Shown here one piece after another: positions 35,723 to 44,885 of a DNA stretch of 64,000 bases (within the stretch, counting starts at the first letter, position 1; each line of letters opens with the position of its first letter). Position numbers and translations under genes: made by a program. The notes below the pieces were generated by a model. That model worked only from the letters and a program-made list of their open reading frames with translations, did not search any database and was not told the origin of the DNA. Origin of the DNA: Aridibaculum aurantiacum. GTDB lineage: Bacteria > Bacteroidota > Bacteroidia > Chitinophagales > Chitinophagaceae. The stretch covers positions 496,001 through 560,000 of the forward strand of contig NZ_JAFEWC010000001.1 of assembly GCF_017355875.1 (NCBI RefSeq). The letters are read 5' to 3'.

Positions 35723-37648
35723 ATGAAGAAATCAGCCCTTGTCCTTGCTTGTAGCCTGGCGGTGGCCGCAGTAAATGCTCAACCAGTATTTACCTTCGGA
35801 AAGAACTCCGTTTCTAAAACAGAATTCATCCGAGCTTTTGATAAGAATCCCGTTAATACTCCAGACCGCCAGAAGGCGCTGAAGGAATACCTTGACCTGT
35901 ATATCAACTTCAGGTTGAAGGTGCAGGCAGCGTATGATGCAGGCCTTGATAAAGATCAGACGCAGTTGTACGAGTTGCAGAATTTCCGCCGGCAGATTGC
36001 AGAGAATATTCTGAATGAAAAGGCTAACCTGAAAGAGCTGGTAAAAGAAGCTTTTATCCGTAGCCAGAAGGATATTCACCTGGCGCATGTGTTTGTAGAA
36101 GTGCCGGCAAAAGGCGATACAGCCGCTGCCTATAAAAAGATACAAGAAGCATACAAGGCACTGCAGCAGGGGAAATCATTTGAAGCAGTGGCTGCAGAAT
36201 ATTCTTCCGATCCGGGAACTATACAATCGAAAGGTGACCTTGGTTTCATCACAGTGTTTACATTGCCTTACGAGTTCGAGAATATTGCTTACAACATAAA
36301 GCCTAATACATATTCTGCCCCGGTAAGAACTAGTCTTGGCTACCATATTTTTAAAAATAAAGCAGAGCGTACTCCTTTGGGTACACGTCGTGTAGCACAG
36401 ATACTTATCGCTTTTCCTCCTAATGGTTCAGAGGCTGAAAAGACGGCAGCAAAACGTAAAGCTGATTCTGTTTACAATTTGATTGCCAAAGGACAGAAGT
36501 TTGAGGACCTGGTAGCGCAGGTGAGCAATGACATGAGCTCTAATTACAGCGCTGGCCAGCTTCCTGAATTTGGCATAGGAACGTATAATCCTGTTTTTGA
36601 GCAACAGGCATTTGCGCTTACCAATCCAAACGATATTACACAGCCGTTTGCCACAACGTACGGCTATCATATTTTGAAATTGCTGGAGGCTAAGCCGATT
36701 GCCAGCGACACCAAGGATGATATTTTTATGGCTCAACTGCAGGAAAAGGTGAGCAAAGATGGCAGGCTGCTACAGGCGAGGAAGCAAATGCTGGATAAGC
36801 AACTTTCTATTTTAAAGTATAAGCCTGCTGCTTATAACCAGGCTGATCTTTTTGCATTTACTGATAGTAATGTGCAAAAAACCACCAGCAAAGCAGTAAG
36901 AACAATCAATGAAAAATCTGTTCTTTTTTCTTTTGGTCCTAAGGCCATTCTTGCGGGTGATTGGCTGAAGTTTGTACGTGCCGTAAACAGTACACCAAAT
37001 GAGTTTTCAGGAAAGGATTATCCAACGCTGATGAAGGATTACGTGCGTGTAACGGCTGATGAATTTTACCGCGATAACCTGGAAAAATACAGCGTGGAGT
37101 TCGACCGGCAGGTAAAGGAATTCAAAGATGCGAATCTCCTGTTTGGCATTATGGACAAGCAGGTGTGGAGCAAGGCAAATGAAGATACCAGCGGGTTGAA
37201 AACCTATTTCAGCCAGAACAAGGCAAAATATAAATGGGCGCCAAGTGCAGATGCTATTATAGTTACTTGTACCAGCGCCACCATAGCCGAAGAAGTAGCA
37301 CAAAAACTACAAGGCAATCTTGCCAACTGGAGAACAATTACAGATGCTTATGGCACACAGGTAACTGCTGATAGCGGTCGCTACGAACTGAGCCAGCTGC
37401 CAATTCCTGACCGTACCAATTTTACTGCAGGATTGATAACTGCACCTTTAAGCAACCAGTCAGATGGCAGTACATCCTTCAATTTGCTGGTGAAGATCTA
37501 TCGCGATGCTGACCAGCGGAGTTTTGAAGATGCACGTGGCATGGTGATCAGCGATTACCAGCAAGTACTGGAAGAGCGATGGCTGGCAGAATTAAAGAAA
37601 AAGTACCCGGTGAAAGTGAACCAGGCCGTAGTGAAAACATTGAAGTAG
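35723..37648 (+). CDS. Periplasmic peptidyl-prolyl isomerase with two parvulin domains
   Basis: 641 aa, SurA/PpiD-like. After a signal peptide (ending VNAQ) and a chaperone-like helical region come two parvulin domains: about 117-215 (HLAHVFVEVP to GYHIFKN) and about 223-322 (RRVAQILIAFPP to GYHILKLLEA). The C-terminal 300 residues are helical. It probably assists outer-membrane protein folding together with the thioredoxin-like protein upstream. The TTG one codon before ATG 35723 is not needed. A strong terminator follows. Confidence 0.9.
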   Translation: MKKSALVLACSLAVAAVNAQPVFTFGKNSVSKTEFIRAFDKNPVNTPDRQKALKEYLDLYINFRLKVQAAYDAGLDKDQTQLYELQNFRRQIAENILNEKANLKELVKEAFIRSQKDIHLAHVFVEVPAKGDTAAAYKKIQEAYKALQQGKSFEAVAAEYSSDPGTIQSKGDLGFITVFTLPYEFENIAYNIKPNTYSAPVRTSLGYHIFKNKAERTPLGTRRVAQILIAFPPNGSEAEKTAAKRKADSVYNLIAKGQKFEDLVAQVSNDMSSNYSAGQLPEFGIGTYNPVFEQQAFALTNPNDITQPFATTYGYHILKLLEAKPIASDTKDDIFMAQLQEKVSKDGRLLQARKQMLDKQLSILKYKPAAYNQADLFAFTDSNVQKTTSKAVRTINEKSVLFSFGPKAILAGDWLKFVRAVNSTPNEFSGKDYPTLMKDYVRVTADEFYRDNLEKYSVEFDRQVKEFKDANLLFGIMDKQVWSKANEDTSGLKTYFSQNKAKYKWAPSADAIIVTCTSATIAEEVAQKLQGNLANWRTITDAYGTQVTADSGRYELSQLPIPDRTNFTAGLITAPLSNQSDGSTSFNLLVKIYRDADQRSFEDARGMVISDYQQVLEERWLAELKKKYPVKVNQAVVKTLK

Positions 37649-37670
37649 CAGATTGATTTAAGTAATACAG

Positions 37671-37693
37671 AGCCGGCTTTAGCCGGCTTTTTT
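37671..37693 (+). terminator. Intrinsic terminator
   Basis: AGCCGGC (37671-37677), loop TTTA, then GCCGGCT (37682-37688) followed by a T-run. It ends the thioredoxin-like/parvulin transcript. Confidence 0.88.
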
Positions 37694-37782
37694 GTTGTAC
37701 CAGGTCAAATGATTAATTGTTAAACCTAACGGTACAGTCGGTGGTATAGTTTTTCAAAAGCTTACCTGGTAATCGTACCGCT

Positions 37783-38175
37783 ATGGAAGTATTGAGGCCT
37801 ATTTCGAAGTTGCTGGCTGAGGCTAAACAAGCAGAGGCCGATGACGATTATGAACAGGCAATAACATTATACGAGCAGGTAATAAAAGCAGACCCGGTAC
37901 ATGAGCATGCTTACAACAGGCTAATGATCATTTACCGTAAGCTGAAGTTTTATAAAGATGAATTGCGCACCATCAACAATGGTTTAAAGGCTTATGAAAA
38001 ACTTTATAAACCTTCTATCAAGGGTGCTAAGGCAAAGAAGATCGCTGAGATCAGCAACTCCCTGCTTAAGTCCACCGGACTGGCCGATAAAAAAGGCAAT
38101 CACCTTTATGAACCCGAACCCATTGCAGGCTGGAAAAAACGCAAAATAATAGTGGAGAAAAAGCTGGAAAAGTAA
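37783..38175 (+). CDS. TPR-containing cytoplasmic protein
   Basis: 130 aa without a signal peptide. One clear tetratricopeptide motif and a partial second (LLAEAKQAEADDDYEQAITLYEQVIKADPVHEHAYNRLMIIYRKLKFY) are followed by a basic C-terminal half that ends GWKKRKIIVEKKLEK. The basic tail could bind nucleic acid or an acidic partner. No function recognised. Confidence 0.72.
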   Translation: MEVLRPISKLLAEAKQAEADDDYEQAITLYEQVIKADPVHEHAYNRLMIIYRKLKFYKDELRTINNGLKAYEKLYKPSIKGAKAKKIAEISNSLLKSTGLADKKGNHLYEPEPIAGWKKRKIIVEKKLEK

Positions 38176-38386
38176 CAGGAAGCAACAACCTGTTTGAAAG
38201 AAGACAGCCAACAATAGGAGGTTCTTCAACAACAGGTGGGTGCGATTTTTGATATTTAACCAACTGATCAAGAGGAGCATAAGAGTGGATATCGTGTTGA
38301 TATAATGGCAGGAGATAATTTTTAGTTTGGAAATGAACGGTCTAATTTGAAAACAAAATCTTCTCACTTCTAAACAAGCTGCTATC

Positions 38387-38842
38387 ATGAATTGGAATTT
38401 TGAAGTATCTCCAGGTCATATTCCAGAGTACAGGTTGCATTCTTCTGAGGGTACCCAATTGATGTTTAAATACAATTCCCAGCAACAGAGCATCAGGATG
38501 AAGTTCAATAACTACCAGGGGGTGTACCTGCTAGGTGATGCAGGTATTTCAGCCAGGAAGTTTCCCCTGCTAAACGTGTATGGAAGCGAAATAGGTACAG
38601 TTTCAAAATCAGTGATCAATCCATTGCAAGGCACTATCTACTTGGAAGATCATTACAAGATAACATACAAGATCAACCCACAGCAATCTTCAGTAGAGCT
38701 ACGATACAAAGAGCAGGTAAATGTTTGCCAGCTTGGCGGTGAATGGAACAAGGCATACGAAGCATTAGGCCTTATCACTGCTATTGCTTTATCGTGGATG
38801 TATGCTGTGGCTGTATCGCGTCAGCAACTTTCTGCTGCTTAA
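38387..38842 (+). CDS. Hypothetical protein, beta-rich
   Basis: 151 aa, mostly alternating strand-forming residues with repeated tight turns (SSEGTQLMFKYNSQQQSIRMKFNNYQGVYLLGD). A single hydrophobic helix (about 126-142) lies near the C-terminus. The layout resembles tubby/LURP-like barrels ending in a membrane helix, but I cannot place it in a family. Confidence 0.62.
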   Translation: MNWNFEVSPGHIPEYRLHSSEGTQLMFKYNSQQQSIRMKFNNYQGVYLLGDAGISARKFPLLNVYGSEIGTVSKSVINPLQGTIYLEDHYKITYKINPQQSSVELRYKEQVNVCQLGGEWNKAYEALGLITAIALSWMYAVAVSRQQLSAA

Positions 38843-38892
38843 CATTTCTGTCATGGTATAGCTATTGCAACCGTAGCGGTAAATAATATACC

Positions 38893-39084
38893 ATGAGAAA
38901 CATTTTAATATTTGCAGGCATAGCAGGCCTTGCCGCAGCCGTTGCTATATATTTTGTTACCGAAGCTGATAAAAACGAAGCAGATTATATAGAAGATGCT
39001 GCCGTAGATGCATATGATACTATGAATGAGAATATTGGCAGGGTAGAGCGCAGAGTAAGAAAAGGCTTCAATGCGATGAGCTAA
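38893..39084 (+). CDS. Small membrane-anchored protein (YtxH-like)
   Basis: 63 aa: one N-terminal membrane helix (about 3-22) followed by a charged amphipathic helix ending RVRKGFNAMS. This is the YtxH-like small stress-protein layout. Short intergenic spacing and a terminator directly downstream support it being a real gene. Confidence 0.62.
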   Translation: MRNILIFAGIAGLAAAVAIYFVTEADKNEADYIEDAAVDAYDTMNENIGRVERRVRKGFNAMS

Positions 39085-39088
39085 AAAC

Positions 39089-39114
39089 AAAACAGCCCCA
39101 GGTGAGGCTGTTTT
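39089..39114. terminator. Terminator between convergent genes
   Basis: AAAACAGCC (39089-39097) pairs with GGCTGTTTT (39106-39114). Runs of A and T on the two sides make it usable in both directions. Confidence 0.8.
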
Positions 39115-39120
39115 CAATAT

Positions 39121-40164
39121 TTATTGATACTGTATGTAGAGCGGCTTTGGTGTTAGTTGTAACAACTCCTGTGGAGAGAACAACTGGCCAGAGCCGTTCT
39201 TCGTATCGTTCTTATAGAAGATCTTGAAACCTGTAAACTGCACCGGCTCCCGGTAGATGTAGCGTTGCCAGGTTGAGCGCTTCAGTATCTTATCACCCCA
39301 TCCGTCCATGTCCATTATCACCTGCACTTCTGGTGTAGGCTTTATCTTGTCATAGCCGGTTACCATGCCTTGGGTAAAACGGTGGATGACCAACATCTTA
39401 GGCGGTAGGTTGTTGTCACGCACTATTCCAGATAGATAGTTGATTACGTAGTTGATATCATCTGCATTGAAACTGCCTATAACTCTTCCCGGCGTCTGGC
39501 CGCCTTTCATTGAAAATTCAGGATCTATTCCCAAATGCACTTGTGGCATTTTTAGGTATTGCTCCAGTTCCGGTACTTCATTTTGCAGGCTGCTTAAGCC
39601 AATTTGTATATCTACAAAAACAAGGGCATCTATTTCTTTCGCCCAGTTAACAATGGTGTCTACCTGGTGAAACGGCATACGCAGCCTGTATTTTCCATCT
39701 TTACCCGGTGCACTTTGCGCAGTTACTGCTATATAATGAAGAGCCGGTATAACAGGTATGGAAGAGTCTGCTTTTTGCCAGTTGTCTACTTCGCCCTGCA
39801 GTTTTTTTAGCATCTGTTGTTTAGGTAACTCGCCTAATATGCCCATGCGGGTAGAGTAGAGGTTGCCATAATAAGCTATTATACGATTAAATGGTAGTAC
39901 AGCACCGGCGACCGGGTAAGGTGTTTTAGCTGGCCAAAGACCTGTAGTATCGTTGTTGCTGATTTGCGCCATTAGCGCATTATACTTTGCAGTATCTAGT
40001 GTATTTTCTTGTGGCTGGTTTTGCTCTTGCGAAGTGGCATTTTCTGTAGTTGCCACTGCCGATGAATCGGTAGAGCCTGCTTTTACCTGGCTGGAGTTTT
40101 GGCAGTTACTAAAGCAAAGAGTAAGTAATGGAAGAGCAAGGATACTGAACCGGTGTAATTTCAT
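39121..40164 (-). CDS. Lipoprotein, probable TIM-barrel-like envelope protein
   Basis: 347 aa with a lipobox (SNC, C21), a Ser/Thr/Gln-rich linker (to about 60), and a globular domain. Strands FNRIIAYYGNLYS, ALHYIAV, ALVFVDIQIG, HLGIDPEFSM and KMLVIHRF are spaced as in TIM-barrel hydrolases, with acidic residues at strand ends (D in VFVDIQIG; D and E in GIDPEF). A sugar-active role is possible but not shown. It should sit on the periplasmic or outer membrane face. Confidence 0.68.
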   Translation of the reverse strand: MKLHRFSILALPLLTLCFSNCQNSSQVKAGSTDSSAVATTENATSQEQNQPQENTLDTAKYNALMAQISNNDTTGLWPAKTPYPVAGAVLPFNRIIAYYGNLYSTRMGILGELPKQQMLKKLQGEVDNWQKADSSIPVIPALHYIAVTAQSAPGKDGKYRLRMPFHQVDTIVNWAKEIDALVFVDIQIGLSSLQNEVPELEQYLKMPQVHLGIDPEFSMKGGQTPGRVIGSFNADDINYVINYLSGIVRDNNLPPKMLVIHRFTQGMVTGYDKIKPTPEVQVIMDMDGWGDKILKRSTWQRYIYREPVQFTGFKIFYKNDTKNGSGQLFSPQELLQLTPKPLYIQYQ

Positions 40165-40239
40165 ATTGTAGTTGTGAGCGTATTTGTAGCAGTTGCAAAT
40201 ACAGTACCTCTTTGTAAGGTGGATTGGATGAACGTAATA

Positions 40240-41499
40240 TTAACGCAGCACCTTCATTTTCACCATTTCAATCCTGGTATCGCTTACGCTCAATACTTCA
40301 AATTCAAAACGATCGATAATGATCCTTTCTTTTTGTTTTGGAATGGTTTCGTGGTGCGCAATGATAAACCCGGAAAGCGTTTCAGACTCTTCTACGCTTA
40401 GCTCCAGGTCGTATTTTTCGTTGATGTAGTCAATCTCTAACCTGCCGCTAAAAATGTATTCATCTTCGGCAATTTGCTTTTCTACAAATTCTTCTTCATC
40501 GTATTCATCATGAATTTCTCCGAAGATCTCTTCCAGTACATCTTCCATGGTTACTATACCGGCGGTGCCACCATATTCATCTACTACCCATGCAATGCTC
40601 TTGCGCTCTTTCGAAAATTTGTTGATAAGATCAGTGGCGCTCATGCTTTCGGGAACCGCAGGAATAGGTAGTAAAATAGATTGTATATCCTTCGCATTCC
40701 TGAACATATCAAGCTGGTGAACATATCCAACAATGTTGTCAATATTGTCTTTGTAAACAACCAGCTTACTAAGTTTAGTATCGATCATGTGCTGCTTAAC
40801 CTCTTCCAGCGGAGTGGAAATGTCGAAACCTTCCACTTCGGTTCGCGGTACTAGGCAGCTCCTGATTTTTACCGTAGGCAGCGACAATGCGTTTTCAAAA
40901 AGTTCAGTATTCAGTTCCTGGTTGTCTTCATCTGCCTCCCTGTTTTGTTGGAAAAAATGCTCCAGGTCGCCTTTGCCAAAAGCTTCATTGCGATCGTTCA
41001 CCCTAACGTTGAAAAGATACTTCAGTATCCATTCAGCTATACTTACCAATATGGAAGCGATAGGATAGAAGATGGCATAAAAGAAGCGTGTAGCGGGTGC
41101 AAAAAACGCCAGTAATGAATCATTCTTAGCCCTGAATATGGCTTTGGGTATAAACTCGCCGAAGATGAGGACGATGAGGGTAGAAAAAACAGTATCTATT
41201 ACCAGCTTCAGGTAAGTATTGGTGATGCCGTAATACTCCCAAATTGGATGAAGCATACTGCTAAACAGCAATCCATATATAACCAGGAAGAAGTTGACAC
41301 CAATCAGGCAGGTGCCAATAAACTTGGCGGGCACTGCCACAAATTTTGAAAGTATAATACCGCTGAGCTTGCCTTGTTTCTTCTTTAGCTCAATGCCAAG
41401 CCTGTTGGCTGTAACAAAAGCTATTTCCACGCCTGCAAAAAAGCCAATGAGCAGTAAGGTGATTATGATCCAGAAAACGGTGATATAAACATCGTTCAT
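40240..41499 (-). CDS. CNNM/CorC-type transporter-associated protein (hemolysin family)
   Basis: 419 aa with the full plan of the family: DUF21/CNNM transmembrane domain (about 1-190, four helices), a tandem CBS pair (about 205-330, including SWVVDEYGG-like WVVDEYGGTAGIVTMEDVLEEIFGEI) and a CorC_HlyC domain (about 345-418). Such proteins export Mg2+ or Co2+ or modulate transport. It follows lptC by 66 nt on the same strand and closes the coaX-OMP-lptC cluster. Confidence 0.9.
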   Translation of the reverse strand: MNDVYITVFWIIITLLLIGFFAGVEIAFVTANRLGIELKKKQGKLSGIILSKFVAVPAKFIGTCLIGVNFFLVIYGLLFSSMLHPIWEYYGITNTYLKLVIDTVFSTLIVLIFGEFIPKAIFRAKNDSLLAFFAPATRFFYAIFYPIASILVSIAEWILKYLFNVRVNDRNEAFGKGDLEHFFQQNREADEDNQELNTELFENALSLPTVKIRSCLVPRTEVEGFDISTPLEEVKQHMIDTKLSKLVVYKDNIDNIVGYVHQLDMFRNAKDIQSILLPIPAVPESMSATDLINKFSKERKSIAWVVDEYGGTAGIVTMEDVLEEIFGEIHDEYDEEEFVEKQIAEDEYIFSGRLEIDYINEKYDLELSVEESETLSGFIIAHHETIPKQKERIIIDRFEFEVLSVSDTRIEMVKMKVLR

Positions 41500-41565
41500 G
41501 AAAACTAAATTAGTATTGAATTTGCAAATAGCCGAAAGGAAAATAGGAGGAATTCACAAGCGCTT

Positions 41566-42138
41566 CTATTGAGCAAGAAAACTGCTGTCGGCTACATTAA
41601 TAAAACTGTTGTGGGGTTTGTGAATGGTAAACCACTTAAAGCTTTGGTCAGCAATCATTCCTTTACCATAGATCTTTTGGTCTGGCTTATGGATGATCAC
41701 GTTTTTATCAGTATAAAAAACTGCTTTGTTCTGGTCCCAGTAAAGCTCATTGGTGCGCAGCGTATCACCTGCCCTGTTATAAACGATCACGCTATCGCGT
41801 AAGAAGACTTTGTTCTCGTGTTCTTTGTATTCGCCATAGCGTGAAAAAAGTTTGCTCTCAACCTGCAGGCTGTCATCATAGAATTCCACCATCAGGTTTT
41901 TCGGGAACTCTACACGAGGTGTATCTACCTGGTAGCGCAACATAATTGGTGCCCTCAGCCTTGCCTTTACTTTTCCTTCCTGGCTCAAGAATGATTGGAT
42001 GTCTTTACCCTCTTCTATGCCTATACGCTTGTTGGAAAGTTGCGCTACTTCCTGCATATCGTTTTCGCACGACCAAATAAAAAAGCAGCCCATTATAGTG
42101 GCTGCTGCTTTTTTGAATATAGTGAACCTACTAGTCAT
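41566..42138 (-). CDS. lptC: LPS export protein LptC
   Basis: 190 aa with a lipoprotein signal (lipobox-like IWSC, about C24). The OstA/LptC-like beta-jellyroll follows with the conserved pattern DTPRVEFPKNLMVEFYDD, YGEYKEHENKVFLRDSVIVYN and LYWDQNKAVFYTDKNVII. LptC is part of the bridge that moves LPS from the inner membrane LptB2FG complex. Bacteroidota LptC is often lipidated rather than membrane-spanning. It overlaps the upstream outer-membrane gene by 8 nt. Confidence 0.88.
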   Translation of the reverse strand: MTSRFTIFKKAAATIMGCFFIWSCENDMQEVAQLSNKRIGIEEGKDIQSFLSQEGKVKARLRAPIMLRYQVDTPRVEFPKNLMVEFYDDSLQVESKLFSRYGEYKEHENKVFLRDSVIVYNRAGDTLRTNELYWDQNKAVFYTDKNVIIHKPDQKIYGKGMIADQSFKWFTIHKPHNSFINVADSSFLAQ

Positions 42139-43483
42139 ACCTGCGTTTGATAAACCAAATATCGCTTAAGTTGAAGCCAACTGAAAAACGAAGGAAGTTT
42201 TCAGTTATGTTGTTCTCCCTTGATCCTCTTTTTCCAAATTCCAAAGAAGTATTGATCTGTGTAGACTGCGAGGTTCTCCAGCTTCTCAGGGGAAATCCTG
42301 CACCTACGGTCATAGAATAGGTAGAATAGTTTTTACCCATAGCCACTACATGATCTCTTCCGATATTGAAGCCAGCACGATAAGCTACGTTATTCCAAAA
42401 GCTTTCAGTGAAAGGACGAGGTACCAATTGGCCTCCAACTTTTACCATCCAGCTATTGTTCAGGTTGTCATTCTGTCCCATGAACCTGTAATCTGCCCAA
42501 TTGGTGGTGGTGTATTCTATACCAATCATCCTGTCTTCTAGTGCATAACCAGACCTGTGTTCTGTTTTGCGGGTAAAAGCAATACCTGCATTGATAGAAG
42601 AAGGTAATGTAACCTGGCCGCTGGTGCCAACCTGTGAAGAAACAGTGTCAATAGGTATCATACTTCCTGCACCACTGTAAAAGAAAGTGTTGCGTGTCAT
42701 ATCCTGTTCAGCATTTAGGTTCTGCGACAGGTTTCCTGCAACACCCAGTCTTATCGAAGTACGGCCACTGAGTTTTCCTTCGTACATGGCGCCACCATTA
42801 AGGTATAACCCGCCGAAAGATGTAGTGGTAGAAGAATTGGAACGATTGGTTGGTAAGAATGAAGTATCAGCTATGATAGTACGTGTAGCAATTTGTTTCC
42901 TTCCGAATGTATAGCCGGTATTGATACCGATGCTAAAGTTGCCCCACTTTTTAGATAAACCTACGATTGCCTGGTTCAATCCGCCGCTACCTTCGTAGTG
43001 GTAGATCACGCTGTCGGTGTTGTTTGGCTGTATTTTTCTTCCTTCTACAACAGAATAATTAATAGAAGTAACCGGCCGAAGACCAAGTACCATAGCTACA
43101 TGGTTCTTTTTCCTGCGTTGTTCTGCAGTACTAAGCGGAATACCCATTAAAACATAAGAAGGCGTAAAGTTGATGCTATTGTACTTTAAAACAGGTTCTG
43201 CACTTTTAAGGGTGCGGCTGTCAATATTAAGTCCAAGATCAAACGTTACATTGTTAAGCCGGCTATAGCTTGCAGGATTTGCAAAGTTGATGCTTGCTGC
43301 ATCAGCATGCGCTGCGGTCAGTCCGCCCATGCCCCTGTTAAGTATATTGCTTGCAGGAAGTACATCACCTAAACCAAACCTTGAAAAGGGTGAGTTTTGT
43401 TGTGCTGAACCGTAAAGCGATACTGTAAGAAGTGAAAGAAATACGCTCAGTTTTGGTTTATTGATTATACTCGCTAATAGCAT
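42131..43483 (-). CDS. FadL/PorV-like outer-membrane beta-barrel protein
   Basis: 450 aa with a signal peptide (ending GSAQQ) and a barrel of alternating aromatic-ended strands. It begins NSPFSRFGLGDVLPASNILNRGMGGLTAAHADAASINFANPASYSRL, which is the FadL/PorV plug-like start. Lies between coaX and lptC and overlaps both (26 and 8 nt), which is a typical Bacteroidota order. It is probably an outer-membrane transporter or T9SS-linked component; the substrate is unknown. Confidence 0.78.
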   Translation of the reverse strand: MLLASIINKPKLSVFLSLLTVSLYGSAQQNSPFSRFGLGDVLPASNILNRGMGGLTAAHADAASINFANPASYSRLNNVTFDLGLNIDSRTLKSAEPVLKYNSINFTPSYVLMGIPLSTAEQRRKKNHVAMVLGLRPVTSINYSVVEGRKIQPNNTDSVIYHYEGSGGLNQAIVGLSKKWGNFSIGINTGYTFGRKQIATRTIIADTSFLPTNRSNSSTTTSFGGLYLNGGAMYEGKLSGRTSIRLGVAGNLSQNLNAEQDMTRNTFFYSGAGSMIPIDTVSSQVGTSGQVTLPSSINAGIAFTRKTEHRSGYALEDRMIGIEYTTTNWADYRFMGQNDNLNNSWMVKVGGQLVPRPFTESFWNNVAYRAGFNIGRDHVVAMGKNYSTYSMTVGAGFPLRSWRTSQSTQINTSLEFGKRGSRENNITENFLRFSVGFNLSDIWFIKRRYD

Positions 43484-44180
43484 AAAGGCCTTTGTAGATT
43501 AAATTGGGGTCTGCAAATATCTTGTTTTTCAGCAGCGAGCCAAAAAAGCCTATATCACCCCCGGTTAAATGGACGTTAAAGTTCAGGTACCTTTCGTGGT
43601 ACATTTCTATGATCCCTTCTATCTCTTTTTTCATCCCAAACAGTACGCCGCTCTGGATGTTTGTCTTGGTGTCGTAGCCTAAAAGAGGAAAGTTCCAATC
43701 AGCTTCTACCAGTGGTAGTTTGGCTGTATAATATTCCAGCGACTTGAAACGCATCTCCATTCCTGGTGATATGCTTCCACCAATAAACTCGTGGTACTTG
43801 TTTACAAAATTGTAAGTGATACAACTTCCTAAACCGATTACCAGGTTGTGTTGGTTGGGAAAAAGAGATACTGCAGCTACCACCATTGCAAGCCTGTCGG
43901 CGCCAATAGTATGAGGTTTGCCCACCGGCGATGTTACCGGCAATTTGCTCTCGTACGATAGTTTATGAAAACTGGTGGCTGCCGCCAGTTGTGTTTCAAT
44001 AGCCGGGTTGTGATCAATAACCGAAGAGAGAATAGCTTTATTCGGTTCATATTTTTCCAAAACCCCCGCAATGGTTTCTTCTGTATCATCGGCCAATACG
44101 ATGACCTCAGAAAATTTTTCATCATTGAATACAGCGCACTTTAGCCGTGTGTTCCCAAAGTCGAAGCAAAGTGTGGTCAT
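43458..44180 (-). CDS. coaX: Type III pantothenate kinase
   Basis: 240 aa of the ASKHA fold. FDFGNTRLK (residues 6-14) is motif 1, IGADRLAMV (92-100) is motif 2, and GGSISPGMEMR (134-144) contacts substrate. It catalyses the first step of coenzyme A synthesis. One unusual point: the third motif reads VIGLGSCITYNF, with G116 where most type III enzymes have the Asp of D-x-G-T-A-x-T. The -7-like box CATCTTTG lies close before the ATG. First gene of the coaX-OMP-lptC-CNNM cluster. Confidence 0.9.
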   Translation of the reverse strand: MTTLCFDFGNTRLKCAVFNDEKFSEVIVLADDTEETIAGVLEKYEPNKAILSSVIDHNPAIETQLAAATSFHKLSYESKLPVTSPVGKPHTIGADRLAMVVAAVSLFPNQHNLVIGLGSCITYNFVNKYHEFIGGSISPGMEMRFKSLEYYTAKLPLVEADWNFPLLGYDTKTNIQSGVLFGMKKEIEGIIEMYHERYLNFNVHLTGGDIGFFGSLLKNKIFADPNLIYKGLYAISEYNQ

Positions 44181-44280
44181 GGTGGCAAAGATGCATACAA
44201 TGAAATAAAAAACGGATAAAGTTGTTCCAGCGCCTGAAAATCGTCATTCATCAAAAATTTAATGTTGCAGGTGGAAAAGC

Positions 44281-44298
44281 TATCGTAATATTACGATA
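44281..44298. promoter_or_regulatory. 18-bp perfect palindrome, probable ArsR operator
   Basis: TATCGTAATATTACGATA reads the same on both strands and ends four bases before the arsR start codon. ArsR-family repressors bind inverted repeats of this kind over their own promoter. It would let As(III)/Sb(III) derepress the downstream genes. Confidence 0.75.
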
Positions 44299-44302
44299 CA
44301 AT

Positions 44303-44632
44303 ATGGGCGCAACAAAATCAGACGAGTTTAGTGTAAGGGAAAACCGGATAGCCAGGTATGCCAAAGCATTAGGTCATCCTGCTCGGGTAGCCATACTGCG
44401 CATTTTGGCCAGCAGGCAAACTTGTGTGTGTGGAGATATCGTTGATGAACTGCCGCTGTCGCAAAGCACGGTATCACAGCATTTGAAAGAACTGAAAGAA
44501 GCAGGATTGATCAAAGGAGAGATAGAAGGAGCGAAGGTGTGCTACTGCATAGATGAGAAAGAATGGAAGGCTGCACAATCATGGCTCAACCAGTTGTTTG
44601 ATGCCTACAAGGGTGGCAGTGGATGTTGCTGA
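44303..44632 (+). CDS. arsR: ArsR-family metalloregulator
   Basis: 109 aa. A winged-helix domain ([57 protein letters not shown]) carries C41 and C43 of the ELCVCDL-like motif, here RQTCVCGD, on helix three, where As(III) is bound. A CC pair closes the protein (GGSGCC). Represses the arsM-arsN2-arsB genes until arsenite binds. ATG 44303 is chosen: it lies directly after the palindrome, and the longer ORF would run through the operator. Confidence 0.9.
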   Translation: MGATKSDEFSVRENRIARYAKALGHPARVAILRILASRQTCVCGDIVDELPLSQSTVSQHLKELKEAGLIKGEIEGAKVCYCIDEKEWKAAQSWLNQLFDAYKGGSGCC

Positions 44633-44672
44633 TTTTTTTTGAGCTAATTCATCGGTAAAATACGATTGATAG

Positions 44673-44860
44673 ATTAGTAGAACGCTGATTTTTATGATTG
44701 TTATGGTGAGCGCAGTTGCTTAATGAACATCCAGTTCAATCATACCATTATAAAACCTGCGTTACCTAATAAGGATTTGAACCTTGATGAAAGGCGAGAT
44801 TGGGAAGGTTCAGAAATTCATATTTGATCATCACCATCTTAAAAATCTGCGTTCCCTAAT
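44673..44860. repeat. Three copies of a 35-nt repeat between arsR and arsM
   Basis: Three related copies share the core ATAAAAATCTGCGTT or close variants: 44673-44709 (inverted), 44737-44770 and 44825-44860 (direct). They fill most of the 253-nt gap between arsR and arsM, so they also form large hairpins with one another. Each ends in CTAAT or its complement. Confidence 0.65.
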
Positions 44861-44885
44861 ATATAAAAAATAAAAATCTAATAAA

